From assembly GCA_018819135.1 (NCBI GenBank), contig JAHJQK010000005.1, forward strand, positions 1 through 64,000: DNA of 64,000 bases, given 5' to 3'. Every line of letters starts with the position of its first letter. The first letter of the stretch is position 1. A program made the translations under genes and the position numbers. Shown piece by piece: positions 52,036-62,360 of this stretch. The DNA comes from Pseudomonadota bacterium. Lineage in GTDB: Bacteria; Desulfobacterota; SM23-61. The notes below the pieces were generated by a model that made no database searches, was not told the DNA's origin, and saw only the letters and a program-made list of their open reading frames with translations.

Positions 52036-53199
52036 CTATTTATTTACCAGTTCGATGATTTTCTGGGCCGCTTCGCGCATGCTCTTGTAGGTGACAATAT
52101 CCAGGCCCGATTCCTCCAGAATCTTCCGGCCCAATTCCACGTTGGTTCCCTCCATCCGGACCACGAGGGGGATGGTCAAAGGCCTCTCCCGGAGCGCATC
52201 TACGATTCCCTGGGCATAGCTGTCGCAGCGGGTAATTCCTCCGAACATGTTGATAAAAATTCCTTTGACCTTGGGGTCCGAACGAAGGAGGCCGAAGGCG
52301 TTCCGGATTACGTCCTTGGTCGCCCCGGCCCCGGCATCCAGAAAGTTAGCCGGGGCACCTCCATAATATTTCAGAAGGTCCAGCGTAGCCATCCCCAGCC
52401 CGGCCCCGTTAACAATGCAACCGATATTTCCGGAGAGGTTGATAAAATTCAAATTCAAGCGGGACGCCTCCACATCCCGGGGATCTTCCTGTTCAATATC
52501 CCGCAGGGCCAGGAGCTCAGGATGGCGGTAGAGGGCATCGTCATCGATGCTTATCTTGGCATCCAGAGCAACCAGATCCCCCCGCACAGTCAGAACCAGG
52601 GGGTTGATCTCCGTTAGGGAACAATCGCAATCCAGGAATGTCCGACACAGGGCGAAGGCGACGGCCGCACCCTTCCCGATCATGCCTCCCTGCAACCCCG
52701 TGTCGATGGCCAGCTTTCGGCCCTGGAAATAGGTAAACCCGCACCCCGAATCCACCGCCACCTTCTGGATCTTTTCCGGAGACCTGGCTCGGACCTCTTC
52801 AATCTCTATCCCGCCTTCGGAGCATCCCATCACCACTACTTTCCCCTGCTTGCGGTCGATGGTCACTCCCAGATAAAGCTCCTGCATGATGGGAAGAAAC
52901 TCTTCTACCAGAACCCGGCTGACTGGTTTTCCCTGTGGCCCGGTCTGGGGAGTTACCAGTCTCATTCCAAACATGGTCCGGGCAATCTCCCGGACTTCCG
53001 TGGGATTCTTGGCTTTCCGGATTCCTCCCGCTTTCCCCCTCCCGCCGGCATGGACCTGAGCCTTCACCACAAAGGGCCCTGGGCCAATCCCCTGAGCTGC
53101 CGCCTCGGCGTCGCGGAGGTCGAAGGCCACTTGGCCTTTGGGAATATTGATCCCGTGGCGAGCGAGAATCTCTTTGGCCTGGTATTCGTGAATGTTCAT
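52036..53199 (-). CDS. sucC: Succinyl-CoA synthetase beta subunit
   Basis: 387 residues: MNIHEYQAKEILARHGI, ATP-grasp domain with KAQVHAGGRGKAGG, and the C-terminal GAGLGMATLDLLKYYGG and INMFGGITRCD. Pairs with SucD (44408-45295). It is the last gene of the minus-strand methylmalonyl/succinate block, separated from sdhB by a repeat element. Confidence 0.95.
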   Translation of the reverse strand: MNIHEYQAKEILARHGINIPKGQVAFDLRDAEAAAQGIGPGPFVVKAQVHAGGRGKAGGIRKAKNPTEVREIARTMFGMRLVTPQTGPQGKPVSRVLVEEFLPIMQELYLGVTIDRKQGKVVVMGCSEGGIEIEEVRARSPEKIQKVAVDSGCGFTYFQGRKLAIDTGLQGGMIGKGAAVAFALCRTFLDCDCSLTEINPLVLTVRGDLVALDAKISIDDDALYRHPELLALRDIEQEDPRDVEASRLNLNFINLSGNIGCIVNGAGLGMATLDLLKYYGGAPANFLDAGAGATKDVIRNAFGLLRSDPKVKGIFINMFGGITRCDSYAQGIVDALRERPLTIPLVVRMEGTNVELGRKILEESGLDIVTYKSMREAAQKIIELVNK

Positions 53200-53220
53200 G
53201 GTCTTCCCGCTTTATTATTC

Positions 53221-53332
53221 GGACACAGATTTTCGCAGATAAACACTGGTAAATATTTTCTTTTATATTTAACCTGGAAATCTGCGTTTACCCTATTAGA
53301 TAGCAAACATCTAACAGGGTGAATCTGTGTCC
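53221..53332. repeat. GCAGAT-family element between sdhB and sucC
   Basis: Left arm GGACACAGATTTTCGCAGAT, right arm ATCTGTGTCC, with the extra hairpin TTAGATAGCAAACATCTAA shared with 3585-3693 but not with the other members. Confidence 0.75.
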
Positions 53333-53358
53333 AATAAGGAAATTCCAATACAAGCCAA

Positions 53359-54057
53359 TTAATATCTTTCGCTAATGACCTTTTTCTTCAGCTCGCCGAT
53401 GGCCCATGTAGGGTTCAGGGACTTGGGACAGATGGTGCAATTAAAAATGGTATGGCAGCGCCAGAGCCCATGGCGGCTATTCAAAATCGGCAGACGTTCA
53501 TCCAGCCCTTCATCACGGGAGTCGAAAGTAAACCGGTAAGCTTTGAGCAGAGCCGCCGGTCCCAAAAAGTTGGGATTGGCCCAGTACGACGGGCAGGACG
53601 AAGTACAAGCTCCGCAGAGAATGCACTCGTACGAGCCATCAATTCTTTTGCGGTCTTCGACGCTTTGATAACGCTCCTTGTCCGTTGGCGGGGTACCGGC
53701 GATGAAATAGGGCTTGACCGCTTCATATTTCTTGTAGAAATCCTCCATGTCCACGGCCAGGTCTTTAATCACCGGATAGTGTCTCAGGGGTTCTACTTCT
53801 ACGGTCCCCCCCCCGAGAGCTTTTACCTGCGTTTCACAGGCCAGGCGGTTTAACCCGTTGATCGTCATGGCGCAGGACCCGCAGATCCCGTGGCGGCAGG
53901 AGCGGCGAAAGGTCAGGCTGCCGTCTTGCTTCCATTTGATCTCGTTCAAAACATCCAGGACGGTCACCCCTTCCTGCACGTTAACCTGGTAGGTTTTATA
54001 ATAAGGCTTTTTATCCTCGTCAGGGTTGTACCGGAAAATTTTAAAGGTCTGCATCAT
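53359..54057 (-). CDS. sdhB: Succinate dehydrogenase/fumarate reductase iron-sulfur subunit
   Basis: 232 residues. 2Fe-2S: CRHGICGSC plus the later LACET cysteine; 4Fe-4S: CILCGACTSSCP; 3Fe-4S: CHTIFNCTICPKSLNP. RBS AAGGAG before the ATG. It follows sdhA by 11 bases. Confidence 0.95.
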   Translation of the reverse strand: MMQTFKIFRYNPDEDKKPYYKTYQVNVQEGVTVLDVLNEIKWKQDGSLTFRRSCRHGICGSCAMTINGLNRLACETQVKALGGGTVEVEPLRHYPVIKDLAVDMEDFYKKYEAVKPYFIAGTPPTDKERYQSVEDRKRIDGSYECILCGACTSSCPSYWANPNFLGPAALLKAYRFTFDSRDEGLDERLPILNSRHGLWRCHTIFNCTICPKSLNPTWAIGELKKKVISERY

Positions 54058-54068
54058 TTTTTCGCTCC

Positions 54069-55799
54069 TTAGAATTTTCTTTCCTGCGGCTGGAAGCGTG
54101 TCACCACCACCGGTTTATAATCCAGTCTTATCCCGGAGTCTGTCTTCCAGGCGAGGGTATGCTTCATCCAGTTGCCATCATCCCGTTTGGGAAAGTCCGT
54201 CCGGTAATGGGCTCCCCGACTCTCGGTCCGGGCCAGTCCACCAACAACAATAGTTTCGACGAAGTCAAGCATGTTGCCGAGTTCGATAACATCGAGAAGC
54301 TCGGTATTGAACCTCTGCCCTTTGTAACCCACCTCGACCTCTTTGTACCGTCCCTGCAGGGATTTAATGATCTCCAGCTGCTTCTGCAGAAGTTTCTCCT
54401 CGCGGAAGACCCCGCAATTGACCATCATGGTCTGCTGCAGTTCGTCCCGGATGGCTGCCGGGCTTTCTTTCCCCTTCGCTGCCAGCACGCTTTCCACTTT
54501 GACTCTTCCTCTTTCCATGGCGTCCTTAGGAAGGGTGGTTTTTTCGGCGCCCTCGCCGATGAACTTAGCCATGGCCCGACCCGTCCTTCTTCCGTAAACC
54601 GCACAGTCCATGGTGGAGTTACAGCCCAGGCGATTTGCTCCATGGACCGAAACACAGGCACATTCCCCGGCCGCATAGAAACCAGTTGCCGGCGTGTTCT
54701 TCGCGTCCATCACCACGCGTCCATTCACGTCAGTGGGGATTCCGCCCATGGCGTAATGGGAAGTGGGCAGAATGGGGACAAAATCGGTTACGGCGTCAAT
54801 GCCGGAGAATTTCAGGATGAGCTCATGAATCTGGGGAAGTTTCTCCATGATGGCCTGCCGTCCCAGGTGCCGCAGGTCCAGGTGGACGTACCCTTTTCCC
54901 CCGATTCCCCGTCCTTCATTGATCTCCGTCTGAATCGACCGGGAGACTACATCCCGGGGAGAAAGCTCCATTTTCGCCGGCGCATATTTCTCCATGAAGC
55001 GCTTGCCTTCGTGATTGACCAGATATCCCCCTTCTCCCCGAGCTCCCTCCGTGACCAAAACTCCGGAAGGATATAGGCCGGTGGGGTGAAACTGAACGAA
55101 CTCCATGTCCTCCAGCGGAAGCCCCGCCTGCAGGACCAACGACATTCCATCTCCCGTGTTGGAGAGGGCATTCGTGTTCACCTTCCAGGCCCGCGCATAT
55201 CCTCCGGTGGCAAACATCACGGTTTTGGCGTGGAACACATGAAACTCGCCATCTCTCATATCCCAGGCCACCACACCGGAACATACGTTATTGTCCATCA
55301 GGAGGGCAAGGACAAAGTATTCGGTATAGAAACGCACATCATTCTTCACGCATTGTTCATAGAGGGTATGGAGCATGGCATGGCCGGTGCGGTCTGCTGC
55401 ATAGCAGGCTCGGCGGATGGGCCCTTTGCCGAGATTGCTGTAATGCCCACCGAATTCCCTTTGGGCAATCTTTCCTTCCCCGGTTCGACTAAAAGGACAG
55501 CCCATATGTTCCAGCTCATAGGCCACTTCCACGGCTTCCCGGACTAAAATTTCCTGGGCATCCTGGTCGCCGAGATAATCCCCCCCCCTTACCGTGTCAT
55601 ATAGGTGCCATTCCCAACTATCTTCTTCCATATTTCCCAGAGGAGCTGCCGTTCCTCCCTGAGCAGAGATAGAATGAGAGCGGGTTGGAAAAACCTTGGA
55701 TAGAACCGCCGTATCTATAGACCGGCTGGTTTCCAAAGCAGCGTAGAGGCCGGCAATCCCCGCCCCGACGATCACGACATCATGTTGATGAATTTCCAT
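54069..55799 (-). CDS. sdhA: Succinate dehydrogenase/fumarate reductase flavoprotein subunit
   Basis: 576 residues. [12 protein letters not shown] binds FAD, the covalent-FAD histidine is in [14 protein letters not shown], and the active-site region [11 protein letters not shown] and [10 protein letters not shown] are intact. Direction of catalysis cannot be told from sequence. RBS GGGAGG precedes the ATG. Confidence 0.96.
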   Translation of the reverse strand: MEIHQHDVVIVGAGIAGLYAALETSRSIDTAVLSKVFPTRSHSISAQGGTAAPLGNMEEDSWEWHLYDTVRGGDYLGDQDAQEILVREAVEVAYELEHMGCPFSRTGEGKIAQREFGGHYSNLGKGPIRRACYAADRTGHAMLHTLYEQCVKNDVRFYTEYFVLALLMDNNVCSGVVAWDMRDGEFHVFHAKTVMFATGGYARAWKVNTNALSNTGDGMSLVLQAGLPLEDMEFVQFHPTGLYPSGVLVTEGARGEGGYLVNHEGKRFMEKYAPAKMELSPRDVVSRSIQTEINEGRGIGGKGYVHLDLRHLGRQAIMEKLPQIHELILKFSGIDAVTDFVPILPTSHYAMGGIPTDVNGRVVMDAKNTPATGFYAAGECACVSVHGANRLGCNSTMDCAVYGRRTGRAMAKFIGEGAEKTTLPKDAMERGRVKVESVLAAKGKESPAAIRDELQQTMMVNCGVFREEKLLQKQLEIIKSLQGRYKEVEVGYKGQRFNTELLDVIELGNMLDFVETIVVGGLARTESRGAHYRTDFPKRDDGNWMKHTLAWKTDSGIRLDYKPVVVTRFQPQERKF

Positions 55800-55985
55800 T
55801 CTTCCTCCCTGTTGAAGTCACCGGTGTGCCAAAAAATCTTGCCGGCGGTGATACTACCACTTCCTCTCTGCTTATCAACTTGGGCAAGATTTTAGCAATT
55901 TTTCCAACCCTTCCCCGCTTAGGATGGAACTCGTTTTGTTGGTTTTAAAATCATCTCCTCGAAACCCTTAAATTCATTGGCTCCT

Positions 55986-56327
55986 TTAGAGTTTGGGCTG
56001 GAAGGCCAAGATGGTTAAGGTCCCCAAGGCCAAGAGAGCTAAGCCCCCAATCAGTAATACACTGAAAAGGGTCACCCGGGACCATCCTTTTTCCAGGTAA
56101 TCCTCTAAGATCGATAAGCCCCCATTCAACCCGTGATAAAGGCAGAGAACTAGAAAAGTTAAATTCAAAAATTTCCAAAACGGTTGCGAAAGGCGCAGAA
56201 CTACCTTCTGGTAGGTGACATCCCCTCCGGGGAAATAATGGGTTACCCCAAAGTGAACCAGCAAAACAACTAAAAGGGCAATCCCTGAAATCCTCTGCAA
56301 AAGCCATCTTAGGGCTCCCGAATTCAT
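55986..56327 (-). CDS. sdhD: Succinate dehydrogenase membrane anchor (SdhD-like)
   Basis: 113 residues, three membrane helices. LLQRISGIALL at the start and LYHGLNGGLSILEDY are the anchor signatures, with histidines in helices 1 and 2 as candidate haem/quinone ligands. A 186-base gap with no gene separates it from sdhA. Confidence 0.88.
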   Translation of the reverse strand: MNSGALRWLLQRISGIALLVVLLVHFGVTHYFPGGDVTYQKVVLRLSQPFWKFLNLTFLVLCLYHGLNGGLSILEDYLEKGWSRVTLFSVLLIGGLALLALGTLTILAFQPKL

Positions 56328-56348
56328 ATCTCTTCTCCTCGTTTAGGG

Positions 56349-56693
56349 TTAAAAGATTTTCAAAATAGGGATGGCCCCTAAAATGAAGGCCACCACCCCA
56401 ATCGAGACCGTCGCCCAAAACCAGGGTTGATGATTTTTGGCCCCGGAACCAAAATCAATCCACAGAATTCGCACGCCGTTTAAGGCGTGGTAAAGGACCG
56501 CCCCCAGAAGTGCCACTTCGAGGACTTTAAACAATGGGCTTTGAATGGTTTGCATTAGTTCATCGAAAGCGGCAGGCCCATCCAGCAAATGATGCAATAC
56601 GTAGATATGCAAAATTAAATACAAGGTAAGGGCCACCCCTGAAATCCGCATCAGAAGGAAAGCCCAGAACCCCAGCTGCCACCGATATCGCAT
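56349..56693 (-). CDS. sdhC: Succinate dehydrogenase cytochrome b subunit (SdhC-like)
   Basis: 114 residues, three helices. FLLMRISGVALTLYLILHIY and LYHALNGVRILWIDFG carry the conserved haem-ligand-type histidines. First of the four sdh genes. Confidence 0.88.
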   Translation of the reverse strand: MRYRWQLGFWAFLLMRISGVALTLYLILHIYVLHHLLDGPAAFDELMQTIQSPLFKVLEVALLGAVLYHALNGVRILWIDFGSGAKNHQPWFWATVSIGVVAFILGAIPILKIF

Positions 56694-56716
56694 CTTTTTT
56701 CTCCTTTATTTTTTTT

Positions 56717-56754
56717 ATCGCCGAGAGCGCAGAGATCGTAGCGCTCTCGGCGAT
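56717..56754. other. Perfect 14-bp hairpin between fumarase and sdhC
   Basis: ATCGCCGAGAGCGC - 10-base loop - GCGCTCTCGGCGAT. The left arm and loop are made of CGCCGAGAG/CGCAGAGAT units, so it is a bracket repeat turned into a hairpin. A T-run follows only on the plus strand. On the minus strand (gene direction) it would be an RNA stem within the operon, perhaps a processing or stability element. Confidence 0.65.
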
Positions 56755-56764
56755 AATTTTTTTA

Positions 56765-57319
56765 TTACCTCGCGTACTGCTGCATGCCCTGCTGGTACAA
56801 GTCATTTCCTTGGGTATCGTTGACCACGATCACCGGGAAATCTACAACTTCCAGGCGGCTGATGGCTTCTGGGCCGAGATCCTCGTAGGCTACCACTTCT
56901 GCCTTTTTGATCGCTTTGGCCAGAAGGGCTCCGGCCCCGCCCGTGGCTGCTAAGTACACAGCTTTGTACTTCTTCATGGCCTCCACAACCTCTTTCTTAC
57001 GCATACCTTTGCCGATCATCCCTTTCAAACCGATCTCCATCAGCTTGGGCGAAAAGGCATCCATGCGACCGCTGGTTGTCGGACCGGCCGAACCAATGGC
57101 CTGACCGGGTTTTGCAGGTGCTGGACCTACGTAATAAATGATCTGCCCTTTCAGATCAACGGGAAGGGGTTTCCCTTCCTTGAGGAGATCGAACAACCTC
57201 TTGTGAGCGGCGTCTCTCCCGGTATAGATCACCCCAGTGAGCAGGACCTTGTCTCCGGCTTGCAATTTTTCTACGTCTGCGTCGGCCAGGGGAGTTTTTA
57301 ATCGAATCGGTTGGCTCAT
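56765..57319 (-). CDS. Fumarate hydratase class I, C-terminal (beta) subunit
   Basis: 184 residues, the Fe-S hydro-lyase beta domain: GDKVLLTGVIYTGRDAAHKR, VGPAPAKPGQAIGSAGPTTS and the GKGMRKKEVVEAMKKYKAVY segment. Works with the alpha subunit encoded just upstream (16-base gap). The enzyme is oxygen-sensitive, suiting an anaerobe. Confidence 0.93.
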   Translation of the reverse strand: MSQPIRLKTPLADADVEKLQAGDKVLLTGVIYTGRDAAHKRLFDLLKEGKPLPVDLKGQIIYYVGPAPAKPGQAIGSAGPTTSGRMDAFSPKLMEIGLKGMIGKGMRKKEVVEAMKKYKAVYLAATGGAGALLAKAIKKAEVVAYEDLGPEAISRLEVVDFPVIVVNDTQGNDLYQQGMQQYAR

Positions 57320-57335
57320 TCTTCCACCTCCTCCT

Positions 57336-58175
57336 TCAAATTACGGCTTCTTTATGCCGGTGGGCATGGCAGTTAATGTTTACGGCCATGGGGAAGCTGG
57401 CGATGTGGCAGGGGATCATTTCCACGTGCACCGCCAGGGCAGTGATCCTTCCTCCTAAGCCCTGTGGCCCAATTCCCAGGTTATTGATCCGGGTCAGAAG
57501 CTCTTCTTCCATCGCCGCCAGCTGCGGATCAGGATTCTTCTGCCCCAAAGGCCGGAGAAGGGCCTTCTTAGCGGTCAGAGCACACTCTTCAAAGGTTCCC
57601 CCCACGCCCACGCCCACGACCACTGGAGGGCAGGGGTTGGAGCCAGCCTGTTTGACCCACTCGACTACCCGGTTCTTGACGCCCTCAATTCCCTCCGAGG
57701 GGCTGAGCATGTTCACCATGGACATATTCTCGCTTCCTCCCCCTTTGGGAGCCACGGTGATTTTTATCTTATCTCCCGAAACCATTTCCAGGTGGATAAT
57801 CGCCGGAGTGTTGTCTTTGGTGTTGGCCCGGCTGAAGCAGTGACAAGAAGACTTCCGGAGATACCCTTCTTTATATCCCTGTCTGACCCCTTCGTTGATG
57901 GCCGCGTTAAAATCTCCTCCGGTGATGTGCACTTCCTGGCCAAGTTCCACGAAAACGACGGCCAGGCCCGTATCCTGACACATGGCCACCTTCTCTTCCC
58001 GGGCGATGCGGGCATTCTCTTTGAGCTGCGCGAAGACCTCTTTTCCCACGGGGGATTCTTCCATCTTCTCGCCCCGGTCGAAGGCCTGCAGCACATCTTC
58101 TCCCAGGTAAAAATTGGCGTCTATGCAGAGTTTTTTCACTACCTCGGTAATCTGCTTGGCGTTGATCTCTCTCAT
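57336..58175 (-). CDS. Fumarate hydratase class I, N-terminal (alpha) subunit
   Basis: 279 residues with the cluster-binding cysteines in AMCQDTGLAV, SSCHCFSRANTKDNTPA and SNPCPPVVVGVGVGGTFE. I use ATG 58175 because AAGGAGGATCTG lies directly before it; the TTG at 58190 overlaps that RBS. Confidence 0.93.
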   Translation of the reverse strand: MREINAKQITEVVKKLCIDANFYLGEDVLQAFDRGEKMEESPVGKEVFAQLKENARIAREEKVAMCQDTGLAVVFVELGQEVHITGGDFNAAINEGVRQGYKEGYLRKSSCHCFSRANTKDNTPAIIHLEMVSGDKIKITVAPKGGGSENMSMVNMLSPSEGIEGVKNRVVEWVKQAGSNPCPPVVVGVGVGGTFEECALTAKKALLRPLGQKNPDPQLAAMEEELLTRINNLGIGPQGLGGRITALAVHVEMIPCHIASFPMAVNINCHAHRHKEAVI

Positions 58176-58264
58176 CAGATCCTCCTTCAAAAATCGCCAG
58201 AAAGGCTCCGGGGACTCGACCCGATCCGAATCCCTTGGGTCAGGTCCCCGGCCGTTGTTTTTCC

Positions 58265-59599
58265 TTATTCTTTATACGCGGGAATGACCCCCTTTTCCAT
58301 CAGGACTTGGGTCTCCAGGCGGGCCCGCCGAATCGTGTCCGAGGCCTTCTGGTAGAGCTGCTCTTTGCTCAGTTTGACCCGGGCCACTTTCTGCTCGATG
58401 GCCTTGAGCGCCACGGCCACGGCCTGCCGGGGGAAGACTTCCCACTCATCCATGGTGGGGAGCAAATAATCTTCCTTGAGGCCTTTGTCTTCGGCGCACC
58501 GGGCGAGTTCCCGGGCTGACTCGATGCACATCTCATCAGTGATGGTCGTAGCCATGACGTCCAGGGTGCCCCGGAAAATGGCCGGGAAGCACAGGGAATT
58601 GTTCACCTGGTTGGGGAAATCGGATCGTCCAGTGGCAATCACTTTGGCTCCCCCCTCCTCCGCCTCCCAGGGGTAGATCTCGGGGATGGGGTTCGCGCAG
58701 GCAAAGACGATGGCATCTTTGGCCATTTTCTTTACCCATTCCTTCTTGATTACATCTGGGCCGGGTTTGGCCAGACCCACGACGGCGTCGGCACCCTCCA
58801 TAGCCTCGGCAATACTCCCCTTACGCTGTTCCTCATTGGTGATCTGGCAGAAACGCATTTTTTCCTTGTAATCCTCCGTTATATCCGTTCTTCCCTTGTG
58901 CAGCGTCCCTTTTGAATCTACCATAATAAGCTTGGCAGGGTCGACGCCGTAGGCGAGCATGACTCGCGCAGTGGCGATGTTCGCCGCTCCGGAACCGATC
59001 AGGGCAATGCGTGCTTTTTTGAAATTTTTGCCTACGATTTTAAAGGCATTGATCAAACCAGCGAGGGTCACGGCCGCCGTCCCCTGCTGGTCATCGTGCC
59101 AGACGGGTATTTTGGATTCCTTGCGCAAGGTATCGAGGATGTAAAAACATTTGGGCTGGGACAAATCTTCCAGGTTGATCCCCCCGAAGCAGGGAGAAAT
59201 CAATTTGACCGTTTTTATGATCTCATCAGCGTCTTTAGTGTCCAGGCAGATGGGCCAGGCATCGACTCCGCCGAGGTATTTGAACAGGATGGACTTCCCC
59301 TCCATAACGGGAATGGCCGCTTCCGGACCGATATCTCCTAATCCTAATACCCGCGTTCCATCGGAAACTACCGCCACCATGTTCGCTTTGTTGGTATGCT
59401 CGAAGACCTTCTCCGGATGAGCCTCGATGTCCCGACAGGCTGCCGCCACCCCGGGGGTGTACCAGATGGCAAAATCGTCGAAGGTGCGCACCGCGCATTT
59501 CAAGGTTGAGGCAATTTTCCCCTTAAAAAAAGGATGCATTTTCAAAGCATCCGCCGATGGCTTCTTGGACTTTTCTAACAGTTGTTCCTTCGTCAGCAT
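58265..59599 (-). CDS. NAD(P)-dependent malic enzyme
   Basis: 444 residues: YTPGVAAACRDIEAHP, SDGTRVLGLGDIGPEAAIPV, metal-binding VWHDDQQGTAAV, and the Rossmann loop IGSGAANIATARVML. Short bacterial type without a phosphotransacetylase domain. Converts malate to pyruvate and CO2 and so links the C4 steps to pyruvate. Confidence 0.94.
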   Translation of the reverse strand: MLTKEQLLEKSKKPSADALKMHPFFKGKIASTLKCAVRTFDDFAIWYTPGVAAACRDIEAHPEKVFEHTNKANMVAVVSDGTRVLGLGDIGPEAAIPVMEGKSILFKYLGGVDAWPICLDTKDADEIIKTVKLISPCFGGINLEDLSQPKCFYILDTLRKESKIPVWHDDQQGTAAVTLAGLINAFKIVGKNFKKARIALIGSGAANIATARVMLAYGVDPAKLIMVDSKGTLHKGRTDITEDYKEKMRFCQITNEEQRKGSIAEAMEGADAVVGLAKPGPDVIKKEWVKKMAKDAIVFACANPIPEIYPWEAEEGGAKVIATGRSDFPNQVNNSLCFPAIFRGTLDVMATTITDEMCIESARELARCAEDKGLKEDYLLPTMDEWEVFPRQAVAVALKAIEQKVARVKLSKEQLYQKASDTIRRARLETQVLMEKGVIPAYKE

Positions 59600-59675
59600 T
59601 TTTTCCTCCTCCTTTTCTTACTGCAAGTTGATGTTGATTGTTGTTCTTTTTGCCTTTGCATTTTTATTTTTCTTT

Positions 59676-60077
59676 TTACCGCTCACTCAACTCCAATAGA
59701 ACACCATTGGTGGCCTTGGGATGGATGAAGGCGATTTTTGCTCCCCCCGCTCCTTGCCGGGGCTTTTCGTCAATCAATCTTACTCCCTTTTCTTTCAGTT
59801 CTTTCAAGGCTTCTTCGATATTATCCACTCGCAAAGCAATATGCTGAATTCCTTCGCCGCGGCTCTCGATAAACTTGGCAATCGCACCCTCGGAGCTTGT
59901 GGATTCAAGAATCTCCAACTCACTCTCCCCCACCGGCAAAAAAGCGGTGGTAGCTTTTTGTTCTTCCACCGTTTCCCTTCCGCCTATCGGCAACCCCAGA
60001 ATGGAGTTCCAGAAAGGAGCGACCTGATCGATGGACTTGGCCGCAATTCCAATATGATCGATCTTCAATATTTTCAT
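59676..60077 (-). CDS. mce: Methylmalonyl-CoA epimerase
   Basis: 133 residues, glyoxalase/VOC fold: KIDHIGIAAKSID, the glutamate in ESELEILES, and HIALRVDNIEEAL (metal ligands H, E, H). Interconverts the S and R forms so that the mutase can act. Confidence 0.93.
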   Translation of the reverse strand: MKILKIDHIGIAAKSIDQVAPFWNSILGLPIGGRETVEEQKATTAFLPVGESELEILESTSSEGAIAKFIESRGEGIQHIALRVDNIEEALKELKEKGVRLIDEKPRQGAGGAKIAFIHPKATNGVLLELSER

Positions 60078-60117
60078 CCCTTTTTTCCTCCCGATCTAAG
60101 GCTCAAGGCACATCGCC

Positions 60118-60516
60118 TTACCTCTTCACATTCTCCTGGACAAACTTCACAATCGCCTCTGTAGGTGTTCCCGGGCCGAAGATCTCGGCAATGCCCAGGG
60201 CCTTTAAAGTCGGCACATCTTCCTCTGGAATGACTCCGCCTCCCAAAACCAATAAATCTTGTGTCCCCTGCTCCTTTAATAGCTCCATGACCCGGGGGAA
60301 CAGATAATCATGGGCCCCGGATAAAATACTCATCAGGAGCGCATCCACATCTTCCTGCACGACCGCGGCAACAATCCGCTCCGGTGTCTGCCGTAAACCG
60401 GTATAAATCACTTCCATTCCTGCATCCCGGAGTGCCCGGGCAATCACTTTGGCCCCGCGATCATGCCCATCCAGCCCCGGTTTAGCCACCAAAACTCTCA
60501 ACTTCCTCTCCGCCAT
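60118..60516 (-). CDS. Methylmalonyl-CoA mutase, B12-binding (small) subunit
   Basis: 132 residues from ATG 60516 (GGGAGG upstream). Cobalamin motif DGHDRG (DxHxxG), then [11 protein letters not shown] and [12 protein letters not shown]. Separately encoded as in archaeal and many anaerobic bacterial mutases. Confidence 0.93.
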   Translation of the reverse strand: MAERKLRVLVAKPGLDGHDRGAKVIARALRDAGMEVIYTGLRQTPERIVAAVVQEDVDALLMSILSGAHDYLFPRVMELLKEQGTQDLLVLGGGVIPEEDVPTLKALGIAEIFGPGTPTEAIVKFVQENVKR

Positions 60517-60587
60517 CCACCACCTCCCGGAAAAGAGTGTCAGTGTCAGCTTTTCTTTTACTGACACTCACACTGACCCTCCCACTT

Positions 60588-62264
60588 TTAGACTTTCACC
60601 ATCGGTTCATACTCTCCGAAGACTTCCCGCAAAACATTGCAAATTTCCCCTAGGGTGCAATAAGCGCGAACACAGTTTAAGATCGAGAATATCAAATTGC
60701 CGTCCCCCCGCGCAACATTCTTCAATTCATTTAGAGAGGCTTTCACTGGTTGGGGATCCCTTGAGGTTCGAAGTTCGGCAAGTCGTTGCACCTGCACTTC
60801 CCGGACTTGGGGATCTACTTTCAATAAACCTTTGGGCGGCGGTTCTTTAGATTGAAATTTATTCACCCCTACGATCACCCGGTCGCCACCCTCGATTTCT
60901 TTTTGATACCGGTAGGCGCTTTCCTGGATTTCCTGCTGAATGTATCCTTTCTCCACGGCGGCCACGGATCCGCCCATCTGGTCAATTTTGGCAATGTACT
61001 CGCTGGCCCTTTTTTCGATCTCGTCGGTCAGTTTCTCGACATAGAAGGAACCGCCGAGGGGATCGGCCGTGTCGGCAGCCCCTGACTCGTAAGCGATCAA
61101 TTGTTGGGTGCGCAAGGCAATTTGCACGGACTGCTCGGAGGGCAGAGCTAAGGCTTCATCCATTGAGTTGGTGTGTAAAGATTGAGTTCCTCCCAGAACT
61201 GCGGCCAGCGCCTGCCAGGCGACGCGGATGATGTTGTTGTGAGGCTGCTGAGCGGTCAAGGTACACCCGGCCGTCTGGGTATGGAAGCGCAGCATCCAGG
61301 AACGCGGGGTTTTCGCCTGAAAGCGGTCTTTCATGATCTTGGCCCAGAGCCGGCGAGCGGCCCGATACTTGGCCACTTCCTCCAGAAAATCCAGGTGGGC
61401 GTTGAAAAAGAAAGAGATCCTCGGCCCGAAAACATCCACATCCAATCCGGCCCGGATGGCCGCCTCCACATAAGCAATACCATTGGCTAAAGTAAAAGCC
61501 ACCTCCTGCACGGCCGTACAACCTGCCTCCCGCATATGGTATCCGCTGATGCTGATGGTATTCCAGTTGGGAACTTCCTTGGCGCAATACTCGAACGTGT
61601 TGGTAATGATGCGCATCGATGGCTGCGGAGGAAAGATATACGTGCCGCGGGAAGAATATTCTTTGAGGATATCGTTCTGAATGGTTCCGTTGAGTTTTTC
61701 CGGTGTAATCCCCTGTTTTCCGGCCACCACGATGTACATGGCCAGAAGGATGGCCGCCGGAGAGTTGATGGTCATTGAAGTGGATACCCTATCTAAGGGG
61801 ATCTGGTGGAAAAGAACTTCCATGTCTTGCACCGAATCGATGGCTACTCCCACTTTGCCCACCTCTCCTTGCGCCAGAGGATGATCGGAATCATAGCCGA
61901 TCTGGGTGGGTAGATCAAAAGCTACGGAAAGCCCAGTCTGACCATGTTCCAAAAGGTAGCGGTAACGCTGGTTCGTATCTTCGGCAGTGCCAAATCCAGC
62001 ATATTGACGCATCGTCCAAAATCTACCCCGGTACATTGTAGGTTGGACGCCGCGGGTATAGGGATATTCTCCCGGAAGGTTAAGGGCCTGTTGGTAATCC
62101 TGTTCGGCGACATCCTCCGGGGAAAAAACCCTTTTTACGGGAATTCCGGAAGTGGTTTGGAAATCTTTCTTCCTTTCGGGGTTTTTGTCCAAGGACTTCT
62201 CCACCCGGTCATTCCACTTTTTGGCTTTATTCTTTATATCCTCAACCTTCTTCGGGTCAAACAT
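60588..62264 (-). CDS. Methylmalonyl-CoA mutase, catalytic (large) subunit
   Basis: 558 residues from ATG 62264 (AAAGGAG upstream). Substrate-binding TIM barrel: [39 protein letters not shown] and [14 protein letters not shown]. Lacks the B12 domain, which is the next gene. Reversible succinyl-CoA/methylmalonyl-CoA rearrangement. Confidence 0.95.
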   Translation of the reverse strand: MFDPKKVEDIKNKAKKWNDRVEKSLDKNPERKKDFQTTSGIPVKRVFSPEDVAEQDYQQALNLPGEYPYTRGVQPTMYRGRFWTMRQYAGFGTAEDTNQRYRYLLEHGQTGLSVAFDLPTQIGYDSDHPLAQGEVGKVGVAIDSVQDMEVLFHQIPLDRVSTSMTINSPAAILLAMYIVVAGKQGITPEKLNGTIQNDILKEYSSRGTYIFPPQPSMRIITNTFEYCAKEVPNWNTISISGYHMREAGCTAVQEVAFTLANGIAYVEAAIRAGLDVDVFGPRISFFFNAHLDFLEEVAKYRAARRLWAKIMKDRFQAKTPRSWMLRFHTQTAGCTLTAQQPHNNIIRVAWQALAAVLGGTQSLHTNSMDEALALPSEQSVQIALRTQQLIAYESGAADTADPLGGSFYVEKLTDEIEKRASEYIAKIDQMGGSVAAVEKGYIQQEIQESAYRYQKEIEGGDRVIVGVNKFQSKEPPPKGLLKVDPQVREVQVQRLAELRTSRDPQPVKASLNELKNVARGDGNLIFSILNCVRAYCTLGEICNVLREVFGEYEPMVKV

Positions 62265-62360
62265 GATCTTCACTCCTTTTAAAGAGAGGTGCCAGGTGCG
62301 GGGCGTAAGGTTCAAGGCCTAAAAATAGTAAATTTTTTATCCTCGCCTTGCGCCTTGGGT

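Noticed and set aside
58176-58190. TTG start of the fumarase alpha subunit
   Set aside because: The TTG overlaps the AAGGAGG that serves the ATG at 58175.
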